A DNA stretch of 8,096 nucleotides from Eubacteriales bacterium (GTDB taxonomy: Bacteria > Bacillota > Clostridia > Christensenellales > CAG-138), in assembly GCA_030695285.1 (NCBI GenBank), contig JAUYTF010000072.1, positions 1 through 8,096 on the forward strand, given 5' to 3'. The notes under the pieces were generated by a model. It had not been told where the DNA came from. It searched no databases and worked only from the letters and a program-made list of their open reading frames with translations. This document shows positions 1 through 6,015 of the stretch, piece by piece. Positions within the stretch are counted from its first letter, which is position 1, and the number at the start of each line of letters is the position of its first letter. The position numbers were made by a program, and so were the translations under genes.

Positions 1-1
1 C

Positions 2-3000
2 ATCAACCAGCGCACAAACTACCCCGTTCGCCTCGTGAACGTGGACGAAGAGATCTACACCGCTGATCAGACCCCGCGCGGATACACCGCGTTTAACACG
101 TCGTTTGGCGTGCGCTTTGATCCCGCCGGCTCCGCTGCGGCTCCGATCGTCATTGTCGCGTTTCATATGAGCGCTGTGTCCGACGATACGCCGGTCTACG
201 TACTCAAAGAAATCGCGCGTTACAACGCAGACGGAACGCCGATGCTCGACAAAAACGGCGAGCCGGTCACCGGCTGGGCGTTCGAAGTAGCGGTGCGCTA
301 CGACTGGCTGCGCGTCACGTTCAACGAGGAGAGCACGATGCTCAATATCCTCGCAAAGAACGGTTCTGCGTTTGTCTCCGAGCAGTCCGGAAATCTCGGG
401 CTGGGCAGCGTAACGGCAGACGGCAATATTTGGCTCAGCGCGCCGGGCTCCATTGTGGACAACCGCACCGAACAGCAGAAAACGGACGGCGTTTTGAACC
501 TTTCAGCAGATGGGGATATCGACCTTACGGCGGCAAGCGGATCGCTCGGCCTCTCTGCGGAGCAGCCGCTGCTCATCCACGCGGGCGGAGCGGTGGACGG
601 GCTCTGCACTGGCGGCGCATTCTTCGACGCAAGCGGCGATCTGATGCTCACCCTGCCGCAGGGCAACGGCGAGATCGCGTTGACCGCGACGGGTCGCGTA
701 GCGCTCCTGAGCGGGACTGCGCAGAAACTGGCCGGGTTTGTGCTCGCAGGTTACGGAGTATCCATCGACGCGGCGGGCGACATCGGCACGAGTGGCGCGG
801 CGTTCGTCATTGACGCGAACCGCTCCGGTGCAGGCACGCTCTCGCTCTCCGGCGGAAACATGTATGTCTCGGAACTCAACGGGGACGTGTTCCTCGAGAA
901 ACTTTATTCAGGCGGCGAAGCAGTGTTGACCGTACGGGGTAGCATCTACGACGCGAACGTCGAGAGTGCGTTGGGGCAGATCATACAGAGCGTGGTAGAA
1001 GCGCAAAACGAGCTGGATCTGCTGCTCAACGACGCAACGGCGGCGCAGGCGCGCGTGGATGTACTCACGACCTATATCGCGCGCACGACGGAGACACTGC
1101 TGCTCCAGACCGGCGCACGCAATGCTGCAGCTGCGGCGGTGTCCCATGCTAACGTTGTGCTAATCAGCGCGGCAAATGATTTGACAAACGCGCAGGCGGC
1201 ATATTTGGCGCTGCTGGCTGACCCGCTTTCGAGCGAGGCACAGCGGGCTGCGGCACTCGCGCTGGTCAACAGCGCGCAGGCAGCCTTGGATACGACGCAA
1301 GCAACCTATGATACGCTGACAGGACGGCTTGCATTTGCTCAGAGTGCATTGGACGCGACGCAAAAACAGATTGACGACGCGAACGCGCTGATCGCAGCCG
1401 AGCTGCTTGCAGAAAAGACCGCAGCGCTTGCGTTGGCCGAGCAGAAGCTCACGCGGCAGAAAGCGTTGCTTGCGGCGCAGATCGCCGTCAACGAGGCGCA
1501 GAATGCAGTTATTGCTGCACAGTCGGCCTATGATCTGCTCGCGGCCGACCCGCTTGTCTCGGCAGATAATCTGGCTAACGCCATACTGGCGCTGCGGCGC
1601 GCGGCGGGTGTGCTGGAGGCATCCCTCTACCTGCTGAGCATTCAGACGCAGATCAATGGGGTAAGCGATATTCTAGCGGACGCGACTGCTTCCGCGGCGG
1701 ACAAGCTCGCCGCAGCAGAGCAGCTCGCGCATGCAACACTCGCTTATGCCGAGGCACAGAGCCTCATGCGAAAATACACCGACCTGACGCTGGAGCAGGA
1801 AGCGCTGGAGATCGCGGACGCGTTGCTCGCGGCGCAGGCGGGCTTACTCGCAGCAGAAAGCGCTTATGCGCTGGATGCGACGGCGGAAAACCTCGCCGCT
1901 CTGACGCAGGCGCTAAAGACGCTGCAGGCAGCAAAGGACGCGCTTACCGCGCTGGATCAATATATCGACGCGCATGAGACAAGCCAGGAAGCCCAGCAGT
2001 TGGAGGACGAGATTGCGCAGCATCAGCTCGATGCGGCGGATGCGCAGGCGCTGTTGGACGCATATCTGGTACTTACCGACCATAGCGCGACCAGCGAAGA
2101 GAAAGCGGCGGCAAGAGCGGTCATTGACAGCGCTGGGATGACGAAACTACAAGCGATGTCCGCTTTGGTGGCGGCGCAGGAAGCAGCGGTCGAGGCGCAG
2201 CAGGCGCTTAACGAGCTTCTCGCCAAAAACGGATTTGCTACCGTACAGGAAGCGATAGTCGCAGAGACGGCGGCTCATAACGAGCTGGATGTGGCAAAGG
2301 CTGGTTTCGCGGCGCATACCACGGCAAATACTGCGGGGCAGGCCGTGCAGGATGCACAGGGGCACCTTGATCAGGCAAATGGCATTCTCGCGGCGGTGCA
2401 GGATCTGCTCTCGCAGAGGAACCTGGCGCAAAGCGCGCTGGAGAGCGCGCAGAACGCGCTGGATGCGGCATATCAGGCCTGGGTGGATGCTAGGCTTATC
2501 AAGGGCACAGATGAGGATGCAGACGTTCAGACGGCGCTGGCGGACTATCTGGCAGCGCTGACCGAGCGGGACGAGAAGCAGACCGCGCTGAGCGCGCTGG
2601 ATGACGCGCTTCTAGCCCTGCCATCGGAGATCGAGGCACAGCAGGCCGTAGCGGATGCGGACACGGCGCTTGCGCAAGCAAGACAGGCGTGGATCGACGC
2701 GTTGGCGGCGCAGCCTAATGTCGTGCTGGATTTGTTCGGTGCGGACTTTGCGGCAAACGACAGCATCGCGCCCGAGCAGCCGACCATCCACACTGCGCAT
2801 AATTTGACGATTCACTCCGGCGGCAGTGTTGGTGTGATGGGCACCCCGATTTCAACCGATGTCGGCGGTGTGATTCGAGTTGATGCAAGCCCGCTTGGCA
2901 CGGTGGCACTGACGAGCCCGGTTACAATGCACATTGGCGGCGTGAGCGCGGGCAACGTCTGGATTACGGCAAACGGTAGCCTGCTTGACGTCAGCCCGGC

Positions 3001-4141
3001 CGGCAGTGTAATGGTAACCGCGGACAACGCGGTGCTCAATGCCATCGGCGGTGAAATCGGCGGTTCGACCGCCATGCTAAACGTCGGCTCGTTGAGCGGA
3101 TTTGCAGACCAAATGACGATGCAAAATCAAGGTGCGCTGAATATCGGCAGGCTCTCCGCACAGGGCTGGGGCATCTGGCTTGGCGTTGGCGGCGCGGTGA
3201 CACAAAGCGTGGGCGGCTTTGTTCTGGCGAGGAACTTCGCACTCAAGACACCTGGCGATATCGGAACGCCGACCTCTCCGCTGAATACGAATGTACAGAA
3301 CCTGAGCGCAAGTGGCGGAAACATCTACATCAACAGCATCGGACATCTCCAGTCGGTCAGCATCAAGGGTAATACGGTCGTCCTGTGGGTCAACGGGGCG
3401 CTCTATGGCGGAACGGTAAGGGCACAAAACCTCAGCATTTATGCGCTTGGCGACATTGGCAGGGAATATGCGCCGCTTCGCGTGCAGGTGCCGGGCGTGC
3501 TGATCCTGATGTCCGAATACGGCCGCATCAACGTAGTGAACAAACTGCTCCGGCTGACGTTCCTCATCGGTATTCGGTTGATGAATGGGTTGATGCTTTA
3601 TCTGCTGATTGGAACGGACATCCGCGGTGGGCTACAAATCCTCGGCATGGCCATCGCAAAGGATGGGGATGTAGCGGTGCTGAACGAATTCTACGAGGTC
3701 GTCCGGTCGTCCGGCGTTTCGCTTGGCTGTGCATTCATCGATGGCCTAGGCGATTCTGCGGCGGCGTTCCAGACTGCGTTTGACAGACTCTTCCCGGATG
3801 CGGCGTTGATTTCGACCGATGTATTCTGGATTGCCGGCATGCGCGGCGACATTGGGGGCGAAGACTGGTACGCACTGCTATCGGATCTCGCGGCGGTGTA
3901 CGGTTCGACTAATGCAGAGGAAGCCATTGCCGCCACCGAACGGTTCAACGCAAACTGGCAGGAAAAATATCCGGCGGCCGCTGAGCGGCTCAATCAGCAG
4001 ATGAAGGATGTTGCGGCTGTACTTGCAGCTACTGCCGCGCTGAGAAGCGCAGAGTTGAATTACAAACAGATTGTCAACATGTTGATCCATCAGATCAATC
4101 AACTGGACATTCCCGCGCTGTATGCGAGTAACCCGGTGTAA
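2..4141 (+). CDS. Giant surface/adhesin-like protein: beta-solenoid, long Ala-rich helical region, beta-solenoid, transposase-like C-terminus (5' end outside window)
   Basis: The frame is open from the first bases and no ribosome binding site precedes the GTG at 35, so the gene starts upstream; residues here are numbered from that GTG. Residues about 115-305 are Gly/Ser/Ala-rich with short alternating hydrophobic strands (LNLSADGDIDLTAASGS), typical of right-handed beta-solenoids in filamentous-haemagglutinin-like proteins. Residues about 308-892 are Ala/Gln/Leu/Glu-rich and helical. Residues about 905-1165 return to solenoid repeats; a GDIG motif recurs at 249, 1074 and 1139, usually followed by a Leu/Phe strand and then SGGNxY. 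Residues about 1188-1356 resemble an IS256-type transposase core (separate entry). There is no LPxTG motif, SLH domain or C-terminal membrane segment, so attachment must depend on the unseen N-terminus or on non-covalent binding. A surface role is inferred. The reading frame is intact throughout, with no sign of a frameshift. Confidence 0.85.
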   Translation: MNQRTNYPVRLVNVDEEIYTADQTPRGYTAFNTSFGVRFDPAGSAAAPIVIVAFHMSAVSDDTPVYVLKEIARYNADGTPMLDKNGEPVTGWAFEVAVRYDWLRVTFNEESTMLNILAKNGSAFVSEQSGNLGLGSVTADGNIWLSAPGSIVDNRTEQQKTDGVLNLSADGDIDLTAASGSLGLSAEQPLLIHAGGAVDGLCTGGAFFDASGDLMLTLPQGNGEIALTATGRVALLSGTAQKLAGFVLAGYGVSIDAAGDIGTSGAAFVIDANRSGAGTLSLSGGNMYVSELNGDVFLEKLYSGGEAVLTVRGSIYDANVESALGQIIQSVVEAQNELDLLLNDATAAQARVDVLTTYIARTTETLLLQTGARNAAAAAVSHANVVLISAANDLTNAQAAYLALLADPLSSEAQRAAALALVNSAQAALDTTQATYDTLTGRLAFAQSALDATQKQIDDANALIAAELLAEKTAALALAEQKLTRQKALLAAQIAVNEAQNAVIAAQSAYDLLAADPLVSADNLANAILALRRAAGVLEASLYLLSIQTQINGVSDILADATASAADKLAAAEQLAHATLAYAEAQSLMRKYTDLTLEQEALEIADALLAAQAGLLAAESAYALDATAENLAALTQALKTLQAAKDALTALDQYIDAHETSQEAQQLEDEIAQHQLDAADAQALLDAYLVLTDHSATSEEKAAARAVIDSAGMTKLQAMSALVAAQEAAVEAQQALNELLAKNGFATVQEAIVAETAAHNELDVAKAGFAAHTTANTAGQAVQDAQGHLDQANGILAAVQDLLSQRNLAQSALESAQNALDAAYQAWVDARLIKGTDEDADVQTALADYLAALTERDEKQTALSALDDALLALPSEIEAQQAVADADTALAQARQAWIDALAAQPNVVLDLFGADFAANDSIAPEQPTIHTAHNLTIHSGGSVGVMGTPISTDVGGVIRVDASPLGTVALTSPVTMHIGGVSAGNVWITANGSLLDVSPAGSVMVTADNAVLNAIGGEIGGSTAMLNVGSLSGFADQMTMQNQGALNIGRLSAQGWGIWLGVGGAVTQSVGGFVLARNFALKTPGDIGTPTSPLNTNVQNLSASGGNIYINSIGHLQSVSIKGNTVVLWVNGALYGGTVRAQNLSIYALGDIGREYAPLRVQVPGVLILMSEYGRINVVNKLLRLTFLIGIRLMNGLMLYLLIGTDIRGGLQILGMAIAKDGDVAVLNEFYEVVRSSGVSLGCAFIDGLGDSAAAFQTAFDRLFPDAALISTDVFWIAGMRGDIGGEDWYALLSDLAAVYGSTNAEEAIAATERFNANWQEKYPAAAERLNQQMKDVAAVLAATAALRSAELNYKQIVNMLIHQINQLDIPALYASNPV
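957..2710 (+). other. Ala-rich helical (coiled-coil or helical-hairpin) region inside the surface protein
   Basis: This part of the surface protein (residues about 308-892) is dominated by Ala, Gln, Leu, Glu and Asp, almost lacks Gly and Pro, and has heptad-like spacing such as AQSALDATQKQIDDANALIA. Short Asp-containing turns recur: ADPLSSE (Asp396), ADPLVSA (Asp505), ADATASA (Asp549), LDATAEN (Asp614), TDHSATSEE (Asp682) and TDEDAD (Asp826). Each is followed by another Ala-rich helix, as in helical-bundle repeats like FIVAR modules. If it formed one continuous helix (0.15 nm per residue) it would span nearly 90 nm; if the turns fold back, it would be a shorter bundle. The assignment is from composition and pattern only. 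Confidence 0.7.
3596..4102 (+). other. IS256/Mutator-type transposase-like domain, probably catalytically dead, fused to the surface protein C-terminus
   Basis: Residues about 1188-1356 follow the order of conserved blocks of IS256-family (Transposase_mut) catalytic cores as I remember them. These are a strand plus xxGxxILG block (LLIGTDIRGGLQILG), a helix ending in GV, an IDG block (Asp1236), an FP-x-A block, then DW-A-LLSDLAAVYGSTN, an ERFNANWQEKYP block (Trp1308, Tyr1312, Pro1313) and an ALR block. Asp1236 fits the second catalytic Asp. No convincing first Asp is seen, since solenoid sequence occupies that place. The family Cys-x-x-His signature after the FP block is replaced by Thr and Phe. 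The third catalytic Glu aligns with Val1347, although Glu1340 lies nearby. The N-terminal DNA-binding part of a transposase is absent. I infer an old, exapted domain rather than an active enzyme. The homology is from memory and has not been computed. Confidence 0.55.
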
Positions 4142-4177
4142 CCGTCTCAAAGGGATTGTCCGGCAAAGCTTGGATCG

Positions 4178-4231
4178 CAAAAACGGTGAAGCGGCTTCCG
4201 CGACGACAAAGCGGGAGCCGCATCGTTTGTG
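4178..4231 (+). terminator. Imperfect hairpin after the surface-protein gene; possible weak terminator
   Basis: GCGGCTTCCG (4191-4200) pairs with CGGGAGCCGC (4212-4221) with one G-T wobble around an 11-nt loop. Outside it AAACG (4181-4185) pairs with CGTTT (4224-4228) across a small internal loop. It starts about 37 nt after the TAA. The downstream run is only three T residues, so termination would be weak, and some transcription may continue into the TPR gene. Confidence 0.45.
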
Positions 4232-4246
4232 GTACCGCCGATGTTG

Positions 4247-4263
4247 CGCGCGCATTTCGCGCG
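4247..4263 (+). other. Short GC-only hairpin abutting the leader repeat array
   Basis: CGCGCG (4247-4252) is followed by the loop CATTT and CGCGCG (4258-4263), ending five nucleotides before the first repeat copy. It lacks a T-tract, so it is unlikely to be a terminator. It could protect or structure the 5' end of the leader, or be chance in GC-rich sequence. Confidence 0.45.
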
Positions 4264-4294
4264 TGATATAGTTGCCTCAATTGCAAGGGGGTTC

Positions 4295-4330
4295 ATGCTG
4301 CGAAACGACTTACAGAAGAAAAAAAGATAG
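4295..4330 (+). CDS. Leader mini-ORF 1 (11 codons)
   Basis: It encodes MLRNDLQKKKR followed by TAG. A stretch AAGGGGG (4285-4291) precedes the ATG and could act as a Shine-Dalgarno site. Its A-rich 3' part is identical to that in the TPR gene start. The stop is 21 nt before the next ATG. Translation has not been shown; it may be a by-product of duplication or a leader peptide. Confidence 0.4.
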   Translation: MLRNDLQKKKR

Positions 4331-4351
4331 TTGCCTCAATTGGAAGAGCTC

Positions 4352-4381
4352 ATGCGTAGGGACGACTTACAGAAAGAATAG
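4352..4381 (+). CDS. Leader mini-ORF 2 (9 codons)
   Basis: It encodes MRRDDLQKE followed by TAG, preceded by GGAAGAG (4342-4348) as a weak ribosome-binding stretch. The gap to the next ATG is again 21 nt, a distance that allows reinitiation. The peptide keeps D-D-L-Q-K as in the TPR protein's N-terminus. Confidence 0.4.
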   Translation: MRRDDLQKE

Positions 4382-4402
4382 TTGCCTCAATTGGAAGAGT
4401 TC

Positions 4403-4432
4403 ATGCGTCGGGACGACTTGCAGAAAAAATAG
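4403..4432 (+). CDS. Leader mini-ORF 3 (9 codons)
   Basis: It encodes MRRDDLQKK followed by TAG, preceded by GGAAGAG (4393-4399). Compared with mini-ORF 2, two codon differences are silent (AGG/CGG for Arg, TTA/TTG for Leu), and Glu is replaced by Lys near the end. The stop lies 20 nt before the ATG of the TPR gene, so its translation could influence initiation there. Confidence 0.4.
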   Translation: MRRDDLQKK

Positions 4433-4443
4433 TTGCCTCATTT

Positions 4444-4448
4444 GGAGG
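4444..4448 (+). promoter_or_regulatory. Ribosome binding site of the TPR gene
   Basis: GGAGG is followed by GTTC and then the ATG at 4453. It is the best Shine-Dalgarno match in the four-copy array; the equivalent positions in copies 2 and 3 read GGAAGAG. This favours 4453 as the main start. Confidence 0.8.
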
Positions 4449-4452
4449 GTTC

Positions 4453-5694
4453 ATGATTCAGGACGACTTACAGAAGAAAAAAAGCTGGATTCAATCTTGG
4501 TGGACGCGCGCGATCGCCGGTTTTCTTGCCGTAGCAATGGCGACAACCGTTTTACTTGCGAACGCCGTCAGGATTCAGATTCCGGTAGATTCCGGTTCCG
4601 CATCGGAATATACGCTGAGCGAGTCCACTGATTTTGTTAAAAAGAATATGGCGGCGCGCATGGAAGACCTGCTCCGGCAACTATTGGTCAACCCCAGCAC
4701 GCTGGAGCAGCATTACCGCAACGCATCCGTCTACATCGGCGTGGCAAAGTACGACGAGGCGCTCGCGGAGATCGATGCCTGCCTGTCGCTCGCGGACGGC
4801 AGCGATACCGCGCTCAACGACGAACTCTGGCTGAAACGCGGGTGTTTAGAGACGCTGACGGGAGCATACGATTCCGCACTGGAGAGCTTTACTAATATTT
4901 CGTCCGGCGTGTATGTGGATGAACTGCTGCAGATCAAAGCGCAGATTTACGCCGAGCAGGGAAACGCGCAGTTGACTGCCGAAATGCTGGAGGCATATTT
5001 GCAGAGCAACCCGGGGGACAATGACATGCGCGTGTCGCTGGCAAGCGCCTATCTCCAGCTGCAGCGCTATGAAGACGCAATCGGGCAATATCGCGCCATT
5101 CTGGAGGGCGGTGTGGACGACGCGGGGCAGACCTTTATGCTGCTTGCATCCGCGTATATGCTGGCGGGGCAGTATGAGGAGGCGATTGCGAATTTCTTGC
5201 AGGCAAAAGACGCGGGTTATTCTGATCCGAGCGCATGCTTAGCGCAATGCGCGCTGGCAAGCTACCTCAAAGCCGACTATGCGAGCGTAATTTCCTATGG
5301 CGATCAGGCGATTTCGACCGGCTCGGAACACTTCACCTACGAAACGCTCTGTTATTATATGGCGCTTGCGCAAATGAATCTCGGGGCTTTTGCGGAAGCG
5401 ATCACGCTGTTTTCCATCGCGATCAATCAAGGCGCGGAAATTGACGACGCATATTATTTCCGCGGTGCTTGCTATATGGTTGCCGGAGAGATGGATGCCG
5501 CGATTGCGGACTTTACGACGGTAATCGAGAAAAACGTGGAAGCGCTGCTGCCGAATTGCTACTTTAACCGTGGCATCTGCGCGGCGGATGTGAAAGACTA
5601 CGACATGGCCAGAAGTGACTTTGAAGAGGTGCTGCGCTTGGTGCAGGAAGGGGAGTTGTATGACTCCGCAAAGGCAATGCTTGACCTGTTGTAG
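4453..5694 (+). CDS. Membrane-anchored tetratricopeptide-repeat (TPR) protein
   Basis: This 413-residue protein has a basic N-terminus (MIQDDLQKKK), a hydrophobic segment at about residues 20-38, and then TPR-type helix pairs to the end. The N-in orientation from flanking Lys/Arg puts the repeats outside the membrane; an ALLANA-like context near residue 38 could also be a signal-peptidase site. TPR signatures include VYIGVAKYDEALAEI (93-107), SAYLQLQRYEDAIGQYRAIL (198-217), ASAYMLAGQYEEAIANF (232-248), ALAQMNLGAFAEAITLF (304-320), YYFRGACYMVAGEMDAAIADF (334-354) and NRGICAADVKDYDMARSDF (372-390), about eight or nine units. TPRs bind other proteins, so a scaffold or assembly role is likely, perhaps with the large surface protein encoded just upstream; that link is inferred from position only. 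The start is set by GGAGG and by the last copy of the tandem leader repeat. Confidence 0.88.
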   Translation: MIQDDLQKKKSWIQSWWTRAIAGFLAVAMATTVLLANAVRIQIPVDSGSASEYTLSESTDFVKKNMAARMEDLLRQLLVNPSTLEQHYRNASVYIGVAKYDEALAEIDACLSLADGSDTALNDELWLKRGCLETLTGAYDSALESFTNISSGVYVDELLQIKAQIYAEQGNAQLTAEMLEAYLQSNPGDNDMRVSLASAYLQLQRYEDAIGQYRAILEGGVDDAGQTFMLLASAYMLAGQYEEAIANFLQAKDAGYSDPSACLAQCALASYLKADYASVISYGDQAISTGSEHFTYETLCYYMALAQMNLGAFAEAITLFSIAINQGAEIDDAYYFRGACYMVAGEMDAAIADFTTVIEKNVEALLPNCYFNRGICAADVKDYDMARSDFEEVLRLVQEGELYDSAKAMLDLL

Positions 5695-5752
5695 CTTCAT
5701 TGAATGTACACGAGTTTTATAAACCAGTTACAGAGATTCTTCTCACCGGAAA

Positions 5753-5791
5753 CGCAAAAACCGCCCGAACTGGGCGGTTTTACTGGTTGCG
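5753..5791. repeat. Hairpin element, copy 1 of 2 (contains the terminator)
   Basis: The terminator is embedded in a larger inverted structure closed by CGCAA (5753-5757) and TTGCG (5787-5791). The same layout recurs at 7523-7566: both have CGCAAAAACCGCC at the left, a GGCGG arm, then a T-rich stretch and CTGGTTG. The loops differ. This could be a dispersed terminator-type repeat or a remnant of a mobile or attachment sequence. Confidence 0.6.
5757..5781 (+). terminator. Intrinsic terminator of the TPR gene
   Basis: AAAACCGCCC (5757-5766), the loop GAACT, and GGGCGGTTTT (5772-5781) form a perfect 10-bp stem with T residues at its 3' end, about 60 nt after the stop codon. With A residues on the other side it could also act for minus-strand transcription from the convergent helicase gene. 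Confidence 0.9.
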
Positions 5792-6015
5792 AGGTTTGTC
5801 GCAATTCTGAAGCAGAAGAGGGCGCTTTTTTTAATCAAGAAAATGGATTACATAAGCTTAGAGGGTTCGGGTCTCTCTATTTATACTGTCTAATACCGCC
5901 AAAGCAGATAAAATGGAACGGCTGATGGAGGGGTGTTCCATTTCCTTATTAACGATGAAACCCGGCAGATGAACAAGGCTCGCCCTATTGACAAATCTCC
6001 AAAACAAGCGACTCG
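5782..6015. other. Gene-free convergent intergenic region
   Basis: No convincing coding sequence is seen on either strand. The stretch contains a seven-T run at 5826-5832 without a strong stem before it, and the inverted repeat at 5911-5943. A possible open frame starting at 5704 would read straight through the terminator hairpin and is discounted. Confidence 0.6.
5911..5943 (-). terminator. Inverted repeat, possible terminator of the helicase gene
   Basis: AAATGGAAC (5911-5919) and GTTCCATTT (5935-5943) are a perfect 9-bp inverted repeat with a 15-nt loop. It lies about 73 nt beyond the helicase stop, and on the minus strand the stem runs into TTTT then ATC. The stem is AT-rich, so termination would be modest; an operator or chance palindrome is possible. 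Confidence 0.4.

Larger units (their letters stand above)
4268..4485 (+). repeat. Four-copy tandem repeat carrying RBS, ATG and N-terminal codons of the TPR gene
   Basis: Copies begin with ATAGTTGCCTCA at 4268, 4327, 4378 and 4429. Each continues through a purine-rich ribosome-binding stretch, TTCATG or CTCATG, and a block close to GACGACTTACAGAA ending in an A-run. Unit lengths are 59, 51, 51 and about 57 nt. The fourth copy contains the real start of the TPR gene. Copies 1 and 4 share the same long A-rich end (AGAAGAAAAAAAG); copies 2 and 3 are shortened there. In copies 1-3 the ATAG of the next unit supplies an in-frame TAG, making mini-ORFs of 11, 9 and 9 codons. The array most simply arose by tandem duplication of the gene's translation-initiation region. 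Confidence 0.92.

Noticed and set aside
2..4141. CRISPR-like or DNA-level tandem repeats within the surface gene
   Set aside because: The repetitiveness is at the protein level (Ala-rich helices, solenoid motifs); no regular identical DNA repeats with spacers are present.
4272..4631. Open frame through the tandem repeats giving a repeated CLNWKSSCVGTTYRKNS peptide
   Set aside because: It exists because the 51-nt unit is a multiple of three. It starts at a TTG without a proper RBS and runs out of frame into the TPR gene; the ATG/SD arrangement of the repeats fits the TPR frame instead.
5857..5880. GAGGG-TTCGGGT-CTCTC, looking like a tRNA T-arm
   Set aside because: The stem forms, but the loop lacks the usual A58, and no acceptor stem, anticodon arm or CCA end can be found around it.
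5704..5925. 73-codon open frame after the TPR gene
   Set aside because: It reads through the strong intrinsic terminator and has no recognisable protein features.
5890..5971. Possible recombinase-like peptide (TAKADKMERLMEG) in the intergenic region
   Set aside because: Too short, without a start or any catalytic motif, and overlapping the inverted repeat; similarity to recombinase ends is not convincing.
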